From: Halanaerobiales bacterium
GTDB lineage: Bacteria; Bacillota_F; Halanaerobiia; DY22613
DNA: 15,496 nt
Reading direction: 5' to 3'
Assembly (NCBI GenBank): GCA_023128035.1
Contig: JAGMES010000101.1
Span: 1 to 15,496, forward strand
The position numbers and the translations under genes were made by a program. Under the pieces are notes generated by a model that ran no database searches, was not told where the DNA came from, and saw only the letters and a program-made list of their open reading frames with translations. Below, piece after piece: positions 1 through 6,638 of this stretch (positions are counted from its first letter, which is position 1; each line of letters opens with the position of its first letter).

Positions 1-37
1 AAGCTCCGATGTTCAGCTTTAGCTGGACGAGTTCACT
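1..37 (+). mobile_element. Putative right end of an IS200/IS605-type element (TnpB omega-RNA-like hairpin)
   Basis: Positions 11-17 (GTTCAGC) and 22-28 (GCTGGAC) form a 7-bp stem with one wobble pair and a TTTA loop. It is preceded by an AAGCTCC-type sequence and followed by GAGTTCAC. From memory of the family, IS200/IS605 and IS1341-type elements carrying tnpB often end with a GAAGC-hairpin-GTTCAC arrangement that also forms the 3' part of the TnpB guide RNA. The element body would lie left of the window and is not visible. An ordinary hairpin is the alternative. Confidence 0.42.
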
Positions 38-164
38 AACATTTTGAAATCTTCTTCTTTTAAAAGAGAGGTAGAAATTCTTGGAGGCTATAGGACTGAA
101 TAGAGCGGTGAGATAAAAGTAACATAATGTGGGTATAACAAGAAAGAAAAGGAGGAGTCAGGAG

Positions 165-1151
165 ATGAAACAGTTATTAGATCAAATTGGACGCAAAATA
201 GATTATTTAAGAATTTCAATTACAGATAGATGCAATCTTCGTTGTCAGTACTGTATGCCCTCAGAAGGTGTTGAATATAAATTTCATGATAATATCTTAC
301 GGTATGAAGAGATTATACAAATCGTTAAAGTTGGTGTTGAGTTAGGCATAAAGAAAGTAAGGATTACAGGTGGAGAACCTTTAGTTAGAGGGGGAGTTGT
401 AGATTTTATTAGGCATTTAAATGAAGTTAAAGGCTTGGAGGATATTAGTTTAACTACAAATGGTATCCTTTTAGGCAAGTATGCTGAAGATTTAAAAGAT
501 GCAGGTTTAAATAGAGTTAATATTAGCCTAGATACTTTGGATAGGGATAAATTCAAAATGATTACTAGAAGAGATAATTTTGATCAGGCTCTAGAGGGAA
601 TTAAAACAGCTCTTAAAGTGGGATTAACTCCCGTAAAGGTTAATACAGTTATGATGAAGGGTGTCAATGATGATGAAATTTTAGATTTTGTCAATTTAAG
701 TCATAATAATCCCATTCATGTGAGATTTATCGAGTTTATGCCTCTTGGTCAATCAAAAGAGTTATCAGCTGCAAGATATATTTCTTTAGAGGATATAAGA
801 AATCAAATTATGAAAGAGATTGAACTTATTCCAGCAATGGTAAAAAGTAGCGGGCCAGCTACCACTTATAAAGTTCCTTCTGGACAAGGCACAATCGGTT
901 TTATTACCCCCATTAGTCATAATTTCTGTTCAACTTGTAACCGGCTTCGTTTGACATCAGATGGAAGATTAAGACCATGCCTTGATAGTAATCTTGAGAT
1001 CGATCTTCATGATGAGAATGGAAAAATTATTGATGTAAATGATATTAAAGATAAATTTATAAAAGCGATTATGCTTAAACCAGGACATCATAATTTTTTG
1101 GAAGAAAGAGGAGAGAGTTCTAGAAGGGATATGTTTCAAATAGGAGGATAA
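165..1151 (+). CDS. moaA: GTP 3',8-cyclase MoaA (radical SAM, molybdopterin biosynthesis)
   Basis: MoaA is a cytoplasmic radical-SAM enzyme that converts GTP to (8S)-3',8-cyclo-7,8-dihydroguanosine 5'-triphosphate, the first step of molybdenum/tungsten cofactor synthesis. The 328-residue product is the usual family length. The N-terminal cluster motif CNLRCQYC (C23, C27, C30) is of the CxxxCxxC type, followed by the ITGGEPLVR SAM-binding segment. The second [4Fe-4S] site has C255, C258 and C272 (CxxCx13C). The protein ends in the Gly-Gly dipeptide typical of MoaA. ATG 165 is chosen over an upstream GTG at 129 because GGAGGA at 151-156 sits at ideal distance and the product then starts like other MoaA proteins. 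The MOSC gene follows 117 bases later on the same strand. No moaC, moaE or mogA is in view. Confidence 0.96.
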   Translation: MKQLLDQIGRKIDYLRISITDRCNLRCQYCMPSEGVEYKFHDNILRYEEIIQIVKVGVELGIKKVRITGGEPLVRGGVVDFIRHLNEVKGLEDISLTTNGILLGKYAEDLKDAGLNRVNISLDTLDRDKFKMITRRDNFDQALEGIKTALKVGLTPVKVNTVMMKGVNDDEILDFVNLSHNNPIHVRFIEFMPLGQSKELSAARYISLEDIRNQIMKEIELIPAMVKSSGPATTYKVPSGQGTIGFITPISHNFCSTCNRLRLTSDGRLRPCLDSNLEIDLHDENGKIIDVNDIKDKFIKAIMLKPGHHNFLEERGESSRRDMFQIGG

Positions 1152-1268
1152 TAATTAACTTTTGTTGCGGTGAGTTGGATGCAGTATATGCCTTCAAACA
1201 GCGAATCAAATTACTAACAATGAAAATTTAAATATAGAAAATATTATAAAATAGGGAGGTTATAAATA

Positions 1269-1712
1269 ATGGAAGGAATAGTTATAGCAGTTTGTCGTAG
1301 CGAGAAAAAGGGAACTGTTAAAGTGGAGATTCCTGTGGGGATTTTAAAGGAAGGATTTGGATTAGAAGGTGATGCTCATGGAGGTAATTGGCATCGGCAG
1401 ATAAGCCTTTTGGCAGAAGAAAGTATTGATAAGATGAGAAATAAAGGATTAGAATTAAAATTTGGTGATTTCGCTGAAAATATCACTACAAAAGGGTTAA
1501 TTCTTCATAAATTACCTGTTGGAACATTATTAAAGATTGGTGAAGAAGTCATAATGGAAGTTACACAAATAGGTAAAAAATGTCATCATGACTGTGAAAT
1601 TTTCAAAAAAATTGGAAGTTGTATCATGCCACTTGAAGGAATCTTTGCTTGTATTATTCGGGGTGGATCAATAAAAGCTGGCGATAAGATTGTTGTAGAG
1701 GCAATTGATTAA
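1269..1712 (+). CDS. Small MOSC-domain protein
   Basis: A 147-residue stand-alone MOSC domain, the beta-barrel fold shared with the C-terminus of Moco sulfurases and with YiiM/YuaD. The N-terminal half carries GLEGDAHGGNWHRQISLLA and the C-terminal half has the expected cysteine-rich region: C105 in GKKCHHDC, C109, and C118 in GSCIMPLEGIF. In the family a conserved cysteine is thought to carry sulfur or bind a pterin-metal group; the exact substrate of these short Clostridial proteins is not settled. The start has a strong GGGAGG at about 1254-1259. Its position just after moaA supports a role in maturing or delivering molybdenum or tungsten cofactor. In some relatives this domain is fused to MogA; here it is alone. 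Confidence 0.9.
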   Translation: MEGIVIAVCRSEKKGTVKVEIPVGILKEGFGLEGDAHGGNWHRQISLLAEESIDKMRNKGLELKFGDFAENITTKGLILHKLPVGTLLKIGEEVIMEVTQIGKKCHHDCEIFKKIGSCIMPLEGIFACIIRGGSIKAGDKIVVEAID

Positions 1713-1723
1713 GAGGTTGTAAG

Positions 1724-1810
1724 AAATATAGTGTCATTGAACCAAGTGGTAGTTGGTATTTTGAAACTGCTCAGGGTATGGGAGCTAGTTTGACGATAGC
1801 GAATGAGCTT
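1724..1810 (+). pseudogene. Fragment of a TupA-like tungstate-binding protein gene
   Basis: The frame containing 1736-1810 reads IEPSGSWYFETAQG followed by MGASLTIANEL. It closely resembles the conserved ligand-binding segment of TupA-type tungstate ABC transporter binding proteins, where a W-Y-x-x-x-G-Q-G-M-G-A-T-L run precedes an AYTLTDRGTYLA segment. Here the similarity stops abruptly at 1810, exactly where the left arm of the terminator hairpin begins, and no start codon or signal peptide is present upstream. It is therefore a deletion remnant of about 25-30 codons. Loss of a tungstate uptake gene beside moaA and MOSC makes sense by context. Recognition is from memory of the motif. Confidence 0.6.
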
Positions 1811-1812
1811 AA

Positions 1813-1847
1813 AAAAATCCAGAGTTTTTACTCTGGATTTTTATTTT
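1813..1847 (+). terminator. Rho-independent terminator after moaA-MOSC
   Basis: A perfect 13-bp stem (1813-1825 with 1830-1842, core ATCCAGAGT/ACTCTGGAT) with a TTTT loop, followed by a T-rich tail. The A-rich left flank makes it likely to work for either strand, but no minus-strand gene needs it. Confidence 0.9.
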
Positions 1848-1869
1848 GTAAGAGGATTTTGATGTTTTG

Positions 1870-1878
1870 TGGTATAAT
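1870..1878 (+). promoter_or_regulatory. Possible extended -10 promoter for the Mpv17-like gene
   Basis: TGGTATAAT (TATAAT at 1873-1878 with the extended TG one base upstream) lies just after the terminator and about 160 bases before the next gene. No good -35 hexamer is present at the right distance, which extended -10 promoters can tolerate. Transcription from here would cover the Mpv17-like gene and probably hydF. Confidence 0.4.
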
Positions 1879-2036
1879 TAAATGTAATGGGACTTATATC
1901 AGTTGGTGTAATAAAATGTATTAATAGCTATTGGGGGTGTTATGAGAGAAAAGCATGAAAGTGCTGGATATAGCGATTGATAATAAATCTTTTGCTATAC
2001 GTGAATAAGAATAGAACAAAATGGAGGAATTTGAAA

Positions 2037-2690
2037 ATGGACAAACTGTTATCAACAATTTGGATAGCTCTTTTAGGCTGCGTGGTGGCAATTCTTTCGA
2101 TTCCTGAGTCAAGAGATATGTTTGTTGAGGCAACGCAAGCATATCCTTATTTAATGGGAATTATTAAGATAGGTTTGCTTGGGACGATGGGTGAGCTTTT
2201 AGGAGGTAAAATTGTTACTGGTCGTTGGCGTCTTCGAGGAATACGTTTACATCAGCGTGTTCTTGTTTGGGGATTTTTGGGAGTAGTTTTTACAGTAGCT
2301 TTTCCAATTTTTTCTTTCGGTGTTGATGGATTACTTAACCAGGGATTGCTGTTTGGTAAGGGATCTGCGATAATGCCTGCTTTTTGGAAATCATTTTTTA
2401 TGAATACTATCTTTGCTTTTCCAATGATGGTGTTCCATCGCGTTACAGATACCCTAATCGAGAGAGGGCAACTTTTTACCATCTGGCCAGTTGCAGATGT
2501 TTATACTAGTATTGATTGGAAAAACATGTTTAGAGTGGTTGGATTCGCATGTATTTGGTTCTGGATTCCTGCACATACTATAACATTTCTTTTGCCATCT
2601 GAGTTTCGGGTTATGAGTGCTGCTTTGCTCGCTATTGCTCTTGGATTTATCCTAGGTTTTGCTAAGAGATCATCTCTTAAGCAACAATAA
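2037..2690 (+). CDS. Mpv17/PMP22-like integral membrane protein
   Basis: A 217-residue hydrophobic protein with about four to five membrane segments (roughly residues 5-22, 35-55, 75-95, 115-135 and 165-210) and a basic C-terminus. The C-terminal part, a W-containing helix followed by FWIPAHTITFLLPSEFR and then an LLAIALGFIL stretch, resembles the hallmark of the Mpv17/PMP22 family (W-x-P-x-x-x-x-x-F-x-x-V-P-x-x-x-R). Eukaryotic members sit in mitochondrial or peroxisomal membranes and are thought to form channels; bacterial members are uncharacterised. ATG 2037 is chosen because GGAGG at 2023-2027 fits it; a longer reading from TTG 1977 lacks a ribosome site. It lies 69 bases before hydF, possibly co-transcribed. 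The function is unknown and the family call rests on pattern recognition. Confidence 0.6.
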   Translation: MDKLLSTIWIALLGCVVAILSIPESRDMFVEATQAYPYLMGIIKIGLLGTMGELLGGKIVTGRWRLRGIRLHQRVLVWGFLGVVFTVAFPIFSFGVDGLLNQGLLFGKGSAIMPAFWKSFFMNTIFAFPMMVFHRVTDTLIERGQLFTIWPVADVYTSIDWKNMFRVVGFACIWFWIPAHTITFLLPSEFRVMSAALLAIALGFILGFAKRSSLKQQ

Positions 2691-2759
2691 TGAAAGATTA
2701 GACACACTATAATTCTTTGTTTATATGGGAAGCTATCTAAAATATTGGAGATGATTTAA

Positions 2760-3986
2760 ATGCAGAATATTCCGAAAGCAAGTCGTCTACATATTGGGGT
2801 TTTTGGTCGTCGTAATGCTGGAAAGTCTAGTCTAATTAATGCCTTAACAAATCAGAATTTAGCTTTAGTTTCTGAAATTGCAGGAACTACAACAGACCCT
2901 GTTTATAAAGCGATGGAACTATTACCGATTGGCCCAGTTGTAATGATTGATACAGCAGGGATTGATGATGTTGGTACTCTTGGAGAGTTACGGGTTAAGA
3001 AGACTATAGAGGTTATTCGTAAGACAGATTTAGCAGTTTTGGTATTAGAGCCTGAGGTAGGTATAGGTAGTTACGAAGAAGAGTTGTTGGTGAAATTTAA
3101 AGATAGAAAAATCCCTGTAGTTATCGCTATGAATAAAAGTGATTTGATTCACAATAATTCTGATGAACTTATCAATCAAGTTCAGAGTGAAACTGGTATT
3201 CGTCCGATTATGGTTAGTGCTGAACAAAAACAAGGAATTGAACCATTACGAGATGAGATAGCGAAAAATGCACCTACTGATTATGAAAAAGATACGATTA
3301 TAGGTGATTTGATCAATCCAGGAGATGTAGTTGTGCTAGTAGTTCCAATTGATTCCGCTGCTCCTAAAGGAAGATTGATCTTACCTCAGGTTCAAACATT
3401 AAGAGATATATTAGATCATGATGGTATTGCCATTGTAACGAAAGAAACCGAATTAAAAGAGACGTTAGCTAAATTACATGAGAAACCAAAGATTGTAGTT
3501 ACTGATTCTCAGGTTTTTATGAAGGTAGCGCCACTAGTTCCAGAAGATATTTTGCTAACAGGTTTTTCTGTTCTCTTTGCACGATATAAAGGTGATCTTG
3601 ATTTGTATTTAGATGGAATAAAAAAACTAGAAGAGTTAAAACCTGGCGATAAAATATTGATCGCAGAAGCATGTACCCATCGTAGAGTTATTGATGATAT
3701 TGGTACAATCAAGATTCCTAAGTGGCTTAGAAAGAAGGTCGGCGATGATTTGCAATTTGATCATGTTGCAGGTAGAGAATATCCGTCTAATCTATCTGAA
3801 TATGATCTAATACTTCACTGTGCTGGTTGCATGCTTAACCGCAAAGAGATGCTTGCTCGTCTTCATGAAGCTAAAGCCGCAGGTATTCCAGTTATAAACT
3901 ATGGTATGGCTATTGCTTATTTACATGGAATATGTGATCGTGCTCTAAAACCTTTTCCAGAGATTTATGAAAAATGGTTAGATTAA
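2760..3986 (+). CDS. hydF: [FeFe]-hydrogenase H-cluster maturation GTPase HydF
   Basis: HydF is the scaffold/carrier on which the 2Fe subcluster of [FeFe]-hydrogenase is assembled by HydE and HydG and from which it is delivered to apo-HydA. The 408-residue product has the three expected parts. The N-terminal GTPase has P-loop GRRNAGKS (16-23), GTTTDPV switch I, DTAGIDD and NKSD motifs. A middle dimerisation region follows. The C-terminal cluster domain has ligands C305-x-H307 and, 45 residues later, H353-C354-x-x-C357, the CxHx(45-53)HCxxC signature that separates HydF from EngA/Der or TrmE. ATG 2760 has GGAG at 2747-2750. HydE, HydG and the hydrogenase itself are not in the window. It implies an anaerobe that makes or uses H2. 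Confidence 0.96.
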   Translation: MQNIPKASRLHIGVFGRRNAGKSSLINALTNQNLALVSEIAGTTTDPVYKAMELLPIGPVVMIDTAGIDDVGTLGELRVKKTIEVIRKTDLAVLVLEPEVGIGSYEEELLVKFKDRKIPVVIAMNKSDLIHNNSDELINQVQSETGIRPIMVSAEQKQGIEPLRDEIAKNAPTDYEKDTIIGDLINPGDVVVLVVPIDSAAPKGRLILPQVQTLRDILDHDGIAIVTKETELKETLAKLHEKPKIVVTDSQVFMKVAPLVPEDILLTGFSVLFARYKGDLDLYLDGIKKLEELKPGDKILIAEACTHRRVIDDIGTIKIPKWLRKKVGDDLQFDHVAGREYPSNLSEYDLILHCAGCMLNRKEMLARLHEAKAAGIPVINYGMAIAYLHGICDRALKPFPEIYEKWLD

Positions 3987-4010
3987 ATTTCATTGATATG
4001 TTTGTGTTTA

Positions 4011-4040
4011 AGAGTAGGGGTTTATTCCCTACTTTCTTTA
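4011..4040 (+). terminator. Rho-independent terminator after hydF
   Basis: The stem AGTAGGG (4013-4019) pairs with CCCTACT (4027-4033) across a 7-base loop and can be extended by a weak G-T pair and an A-T pair. It is followed by TTTCTTTA. It starts about 25 bases after the hydF stop. Confidence 0.8.
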
Positions 4041-4218
4041 TGTTAAGAAATAATAGCATAATTATCTTTAATAAACCAGCGCATATATACAACTCAAATG
4101 AATAAGTTATTTTGCAGGATGTATGACCAGCTATGTAGAATTCTTATTACTTAGCCTCAATATTTTGATCAAATTAGTGTACTATTTTGACAAATCCACA
4201 CAGAGAGGAAGCAATCAA

Positions 4219-5286
4219 ATGTTTGATTTTAAAAGTGTTAAATTAGAGCAAATAGTCATTCATAAGGTAGGAAATAAACAACGCAATGAAGGGGTTATAA
4301 TTTCTAATGGGCTGGCCCGCTTAAATAATGATGCTACTAGAGTCCTCTTACTCAAATATTTTTTATCTTCTTTTAAGAGTGATATGCTGTATAAATTTTA
4401 TCACGAAACTGATATTCATTTAAATGAATTATATATGTATCTGAGCAAAATTTTTCTAGAACGCGGAAATTTTTATGATCAGTCAGTGAATATTTTGAAA
4501 CACCTATATGAAAAATCCACTCACCCACAGATTAAAAATGGTGAATTTTATATGGTTTATTTATCTAACTGTTTGTTAGATGGTGAACCAACTGATGCTA
4601 TAGGTATATTTAAATCGGAAAATAAGGAACTTTATTTAAAGGTAACGCAAGCTGAAAGAAATTTTAATGTAAATCATGAAGAGGGAATCAATATTAAAAA
4701 GTTGGATAAAGGTTGTCTGATATTTAATAGTGCTTCTAGTGATGGATATAAGATCTGCATTGTCGATGCTGTGACAAAAAATGCTGATGAAGAAGCTTTA
4801 TACTGGAAAGAAGAGTTTTTAAGAGTAACTGAGGTTCAAGATCATGCTTTTCATACAAAGACATATTTAGGTTTATGTAAAAACTTTTGCGAAGATATCT
4901 ATGGTACACTTCATCAAGCTGATAAAAAAGAGCAAGCTGTCTTTTTAAATAATGCAATATCTTATTTCTCCACGAATGAGGAATTTGATATGGATCGCTT
5001 CTCCAATGAAGTTTTGGTGGATACAAATTGCATTGAAGATTTTAAAAGTTATAAACAGGACTATGATGAAGCAAATGATTTGAATGTCAATGAAAAATTT
5101 AAAATTTCCGATCGTGCTGTGAAAAGTATGAAACGAAAGTTTAAGAATTTGATCAAACTAGATACAGAGATTGAGATTAAAATAAAGAATTCGCCTGAAG
5201 GAGATAACAGTAAGTTTATTGAAAGAGGATATGATCCGGAAAAACAGATGCATTTTTATAAAATTTATTTTAATGAAGAGCAATAG
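4219..5286 (+). CDS. NdpA/YejK-type nucleoid-associated protein (PF04245-like)
   Basis: A 355-residue soluble protein resembling the 37-kDa nucleoid-associated protein family (NdpA/YejK). Recognisable points are the N-terminal SVKLEQIVIHKVGNK, a central GIFKSENKELYLKV strand pair, the KGCLIFN...YKICIVD segment, and EALYWKEEFL. YejK-type proteins bind DNA or the nucleoid; in Gram-positives they are often next to mobile elements, phage or defence genes. The start is taken at ATG 4219, with GAGAGGAAG just upstream; an in-frame ATG at 4123 would add a 32-residue hydrophobic tail atypical of the family and has a poor ribosome site. A weak promoter (TTGCAG 4112-4117, 18-base spacer, TAGAAT 4136-4141) may serve it. 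The gene sits between hydF and the mobile remnants. Confidence 0.82.
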   Translation: MFDFKSVKLEQIVIHKVGNKQRNEGVIISNGLARLNNDATRVLLLKYFLSSFKSDMLYKFYHETDIHLNELYMYLSKIFLERGNFYDQSVNILKHLYEKSTHPQIKNGEFYMVYLSNCLLDGEPTDAIGIFKSENKELYLKVTQAERNFNVNHEEGINIKKLDKGCLIFNSASSDGYKICIVDAVTKNADEEALYWKEEFLRVTEVQDHAFHTKTYLGLCKNFCEDIYGTLHQADKKEQAVFLNNAISYFSTNEEFDMDRFSNEVLVDTNCIEDFKSYKQDYDEANDLNVNEKFKISDRAVKSMKRKFKNLIKLDTEIEIKIKNSPEGDNSKFIERGYDPEKQMHFYKIYFNEEQ

Positions 5287-5310
5287 GTAAAAGGCTGTGA
5301 GAGAAATTGC

Positions 5311-5900
5311 TCATGCTAAAATAAAAATGTACCACCTTATCACATTACCCTTAATGTACATTGTACAGAAGGTAAGAAAGGTAATAGATATGGTTTCAAA
5401 GTAAATGAGATTAAGGTTTTGGTACAGATTCGAGAATTTATGAAGTTTACTTATTAATGAGTGTAGAATTTCTTGGTGTATTAGTGGGTAAAATCTATGT
5501 CGTAATAGAATTGAGGGTGAGCGGTCAAGAAAAGTTTGATTAAGGACCTAGAATGGATGAAGTATTGGCGATAAAAACTAAGATGTTGATTGGATATGGA
5601 GATAGTGTTTTGTTGTTCTAAGGTTTTTAAGATCAGTTGATAAGAGAGTTCTTTTAAGGACATGTAAGTAAGGATTGTAAAGATCACCTGATATGAGTAT
5701 TGAAAGTGTGGAATTAGAATGTTAGGGATTTGTGAATAGGTTTGGCGGCAAATGGGACAGATTTTACGGGCAATGTAGATCGTGTAAGTTGCATTACCAT
5801 TGATTACATTTCGCTGATAAAAGCCATGACGATGTAGCTTACCGTTGTAAGAGCAACAATATTCAGGTATAGAAATGGGAAAATTTGTGATACTAATCAT
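5311..5900 (-). pseudogene. DUF6431-type zinc-ribbon, IS-associated gene, frameshifted
   Basis: The main reading frame (5900 down to 5481, 139 residues) resembles DUF6431 proteins, which are found next to DDE-type transposase genes. It has a broken first zinc pair (C15-x-x-Y18, where CxxC is usual, one base from Cys), KLHRHGFYQRN, the intact second pair C48-P-I-C51, and a QIPNILIPHFQYS segment followed by a helical region. The frame stops at 5481, but adding one T to the T run at 5490-5493 restores an open frame (PLIHQEILHSLISKLHKF...YFETISITFLT) down to the stop at 5311, giving the family's usual length near 185-195. There is no Shine-Dalgarno before the ATG at 5900. The expected transposase partner is absent. 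I read it as a dead insertion-sequence remnant; the family name is from memory. Confidence 0.55.
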
Positions 5901-5914
5901 AGGTATTAAGGGGT

Positions 5915-5960
5915 GAGGAAAAGTGTGAACCGCTCAATCGGTGCGCTTTTCCTCTTTTTT
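5915..5960 (+). terminator. Long hairpin with T6 tail (terminator-like)
   Basis: GAGGAAAAG (5915-5923) pairs with CTTTTCCTC (5946-5954), extended inward by wobble pairs and a CCG/CGG inner helix, and is followed by six T residues (5955-5960). This is a textbook rho-independent terminator for the plus strand, yet no plus-strand gene ends near it (the nearest stops at 5286). It lies 15 bases upstream of the DUF6431 ATG, so it may instead be a terminal hairpin of the dead element that blocks read-in from outside. Confidence 0.65.
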
Positions 5961-6185
5961 ATTTTGGGAAAGATACTTGTGTTTGGCAATGATGGCTTAA
6001 TTTTACACAAGAATAATTAAATTATTTGGGGTAATCGTATAAGGAGAAGAAATTTTAATTTGATTAAAAAGGTCGTTTTTGGGAAGGGTTAATTCGACTT
6101 TTAACAACAAGAATCCTTTACCTAGACAGAGAATATATGTGAATATTTTGGGTTAATGAAGATAATTTAGTAATGGTAACGAGAG
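5961..6185. other. Intergenic stretch with no gene recognised
   Basis: This AT-rich stretch between the hairpin and the intron domain V remnant is closed in all six frames at any meaningful length. It may include degraded upstream intron domains, but I see no reverse-transcriptase residue pattern. Confidence 0.5.
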
Positions 6186-6271
6186 GAGCCGGATGCGGTA
6201 GTCACGTTTGTTCGGATTTGTGGGGGGAAGCATCGCAACTTTCAGAATATGGAAGGTATTATCTACTCGAC
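6186..6271 (+). mobile_element. 3' end of a decayed group II intron (domains V and VI)
   Basis: GAGCCGGATGCGGT at 6186-6199 matches the 5' arm of group II intron domain V, and CGGATTTG further on resembles the 3' arm. The GAAA-type loop region is shortened and the 3' arm has extra bases, so the catalytic hairpin is no longer canonical. Next comes a domain VI-like part: ACTTTC (6238-6243) can pair with GAAGGT (6252-6257), followed by ATCTACTCGAC (6261-6271), the branch-point and 3' splice-end sequence common in Firmicute introns. No intron-encoded reverse transcriptase is present upstream. The call is from motif memory; the 3' boundary at C6271 is the best guess. Confidence 0.6.
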
Positions 6272-6468
6272 CATATTCTAGATTTTGTTTAAATAACTAG
6301 AAAATAAATTGAATAGAGTATTTGGATTCAAAAGCTCAGATGTTTAGAAAAAAAATTATGTAGATACGTAACAAATATAACAGATGAAGGTGATTATAGA
6401 TTTTATAAAAAAATGTTGTTTATGATAACGGAATAATTCTTTGTATTTTCAATATTTAAGCAAAAAGG
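6272..6468. other. AT-rich intergenic DNA before the NRPS promoter
   Basis: There is no supportable gene on either strand. Its first bases (CATATTCT from 6272, with C6271) repeat in inverted form a segment of the intron domain VI (see findings). Otherwise nothing recognisable. Confidence 0.5.
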
Positions 6469-6497
6469 TTGACAAACTAAAGATGAGATGTTATTAT
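6469..6497 (+). promoter_or_regulatory. Sigma-A-type promoter of the NRPS locus
   Basis: TTGACA at 6469-6474, a 17-base spacer, and TATTAT at 6492-6497: a perfect -35, ideal spacing and a 5/6 match at -10. The predicted start of transcription is about 6503-6505, leaving a leader of about 135 bases before the NRPS ATG. Confidence 0.85.
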
Positions 6498-6569
6498 ATA
6501 ATAACGTATTAAATACCAATAAAATGAAATTGGAGTCGAAATCGTTAGGTGAAATTTAGGAGGTCACCA

Positions 6570-6596
6570 ATGATTAAATTTTCATTATGCTCATAA
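6570..6596 (+). CDS. Leader mini-ORF 1 (8 codons) with strong ribosome site
   Basis: The ATG at 6570 follows a near-perfect AGGAGGT (6558-6564) at good spacing, the best ribosome site in this half of the window. It opens only MIKFSLCS before TAA at 6594-6596. Such a strong site for an 8-residue product suggests a translated leader peptide or a degraded gene start rather than chance. An 11-codon ORF without a ribosome site (6524-6559) ends inside this Shine-Dalgarno. Confidence 0.4.
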   Translation: MIKFSLCS

Positions 6597-6597
6597 G

Positions 6598-6636
6598 ATG
6601 GGTATAACTAAAGCTAATATTTTGAAAGGGGATTAG
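6598..6636 (+). CDS. Leader mini-ORF 2 (12 codons), abutting the NRPS start
   Basis: The ATG at 6598 is one base after the stop of mini-ORF 1. It encodes MGITKANILKGD and ends at TAG 6634-6636, two bases before the NRPS ATG at 6639. It has no ribosome site of its own, so it would be read only by coupling with mini-ORF 1, and its 3' part contains the NRPS Shine-Dalgarno (GAAAGGGGA). It may be chance in AT-rich DNA. Confidence 0.28.
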   Translation: MGITKANILKGD

Positions 6637-6638
6637 AT

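Noticed and set aside
129..164. Upstream GTG start extending MoaA by 12 residues
   Set aside because: The added stretch contains the Shine-Dalgarno of ATG 165 and is not part of the MoaA family N-terminus.
1977..2036. TTG start extending the Mpv17-like protein by 20 residues
   Set aside because: There is no ribosome site before it, and GGAGG at 2023-2027 clearly serves ATG 2037.
2760..3986. Annotation as a Der/EngA or TrmE GTPase
   Set aside because: There is only one G domain, and the C-terminal CxH...HCxxC cluster ligands are specific to HydF.
4123..4218. Longer start for the nucleoid-associated protein
   Set aside because: It would add a hydrophobic 32-residue tail unlike the family; GAGAGGAAG fits ATG 4219.
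4736..5026. Minus-strand ORF of 96 codons
   Set aside because: It is antisense to the nucleoid-associated protein gene, has no family features, and its composition follows the sense gene.
5942..5946. GTGCG as the 5' end of the group II intron, giving a 330-base intron
   Set aside because: It lies inside the right arm of the terminator-like hairpin, and no domain I structure can be recognised after it.
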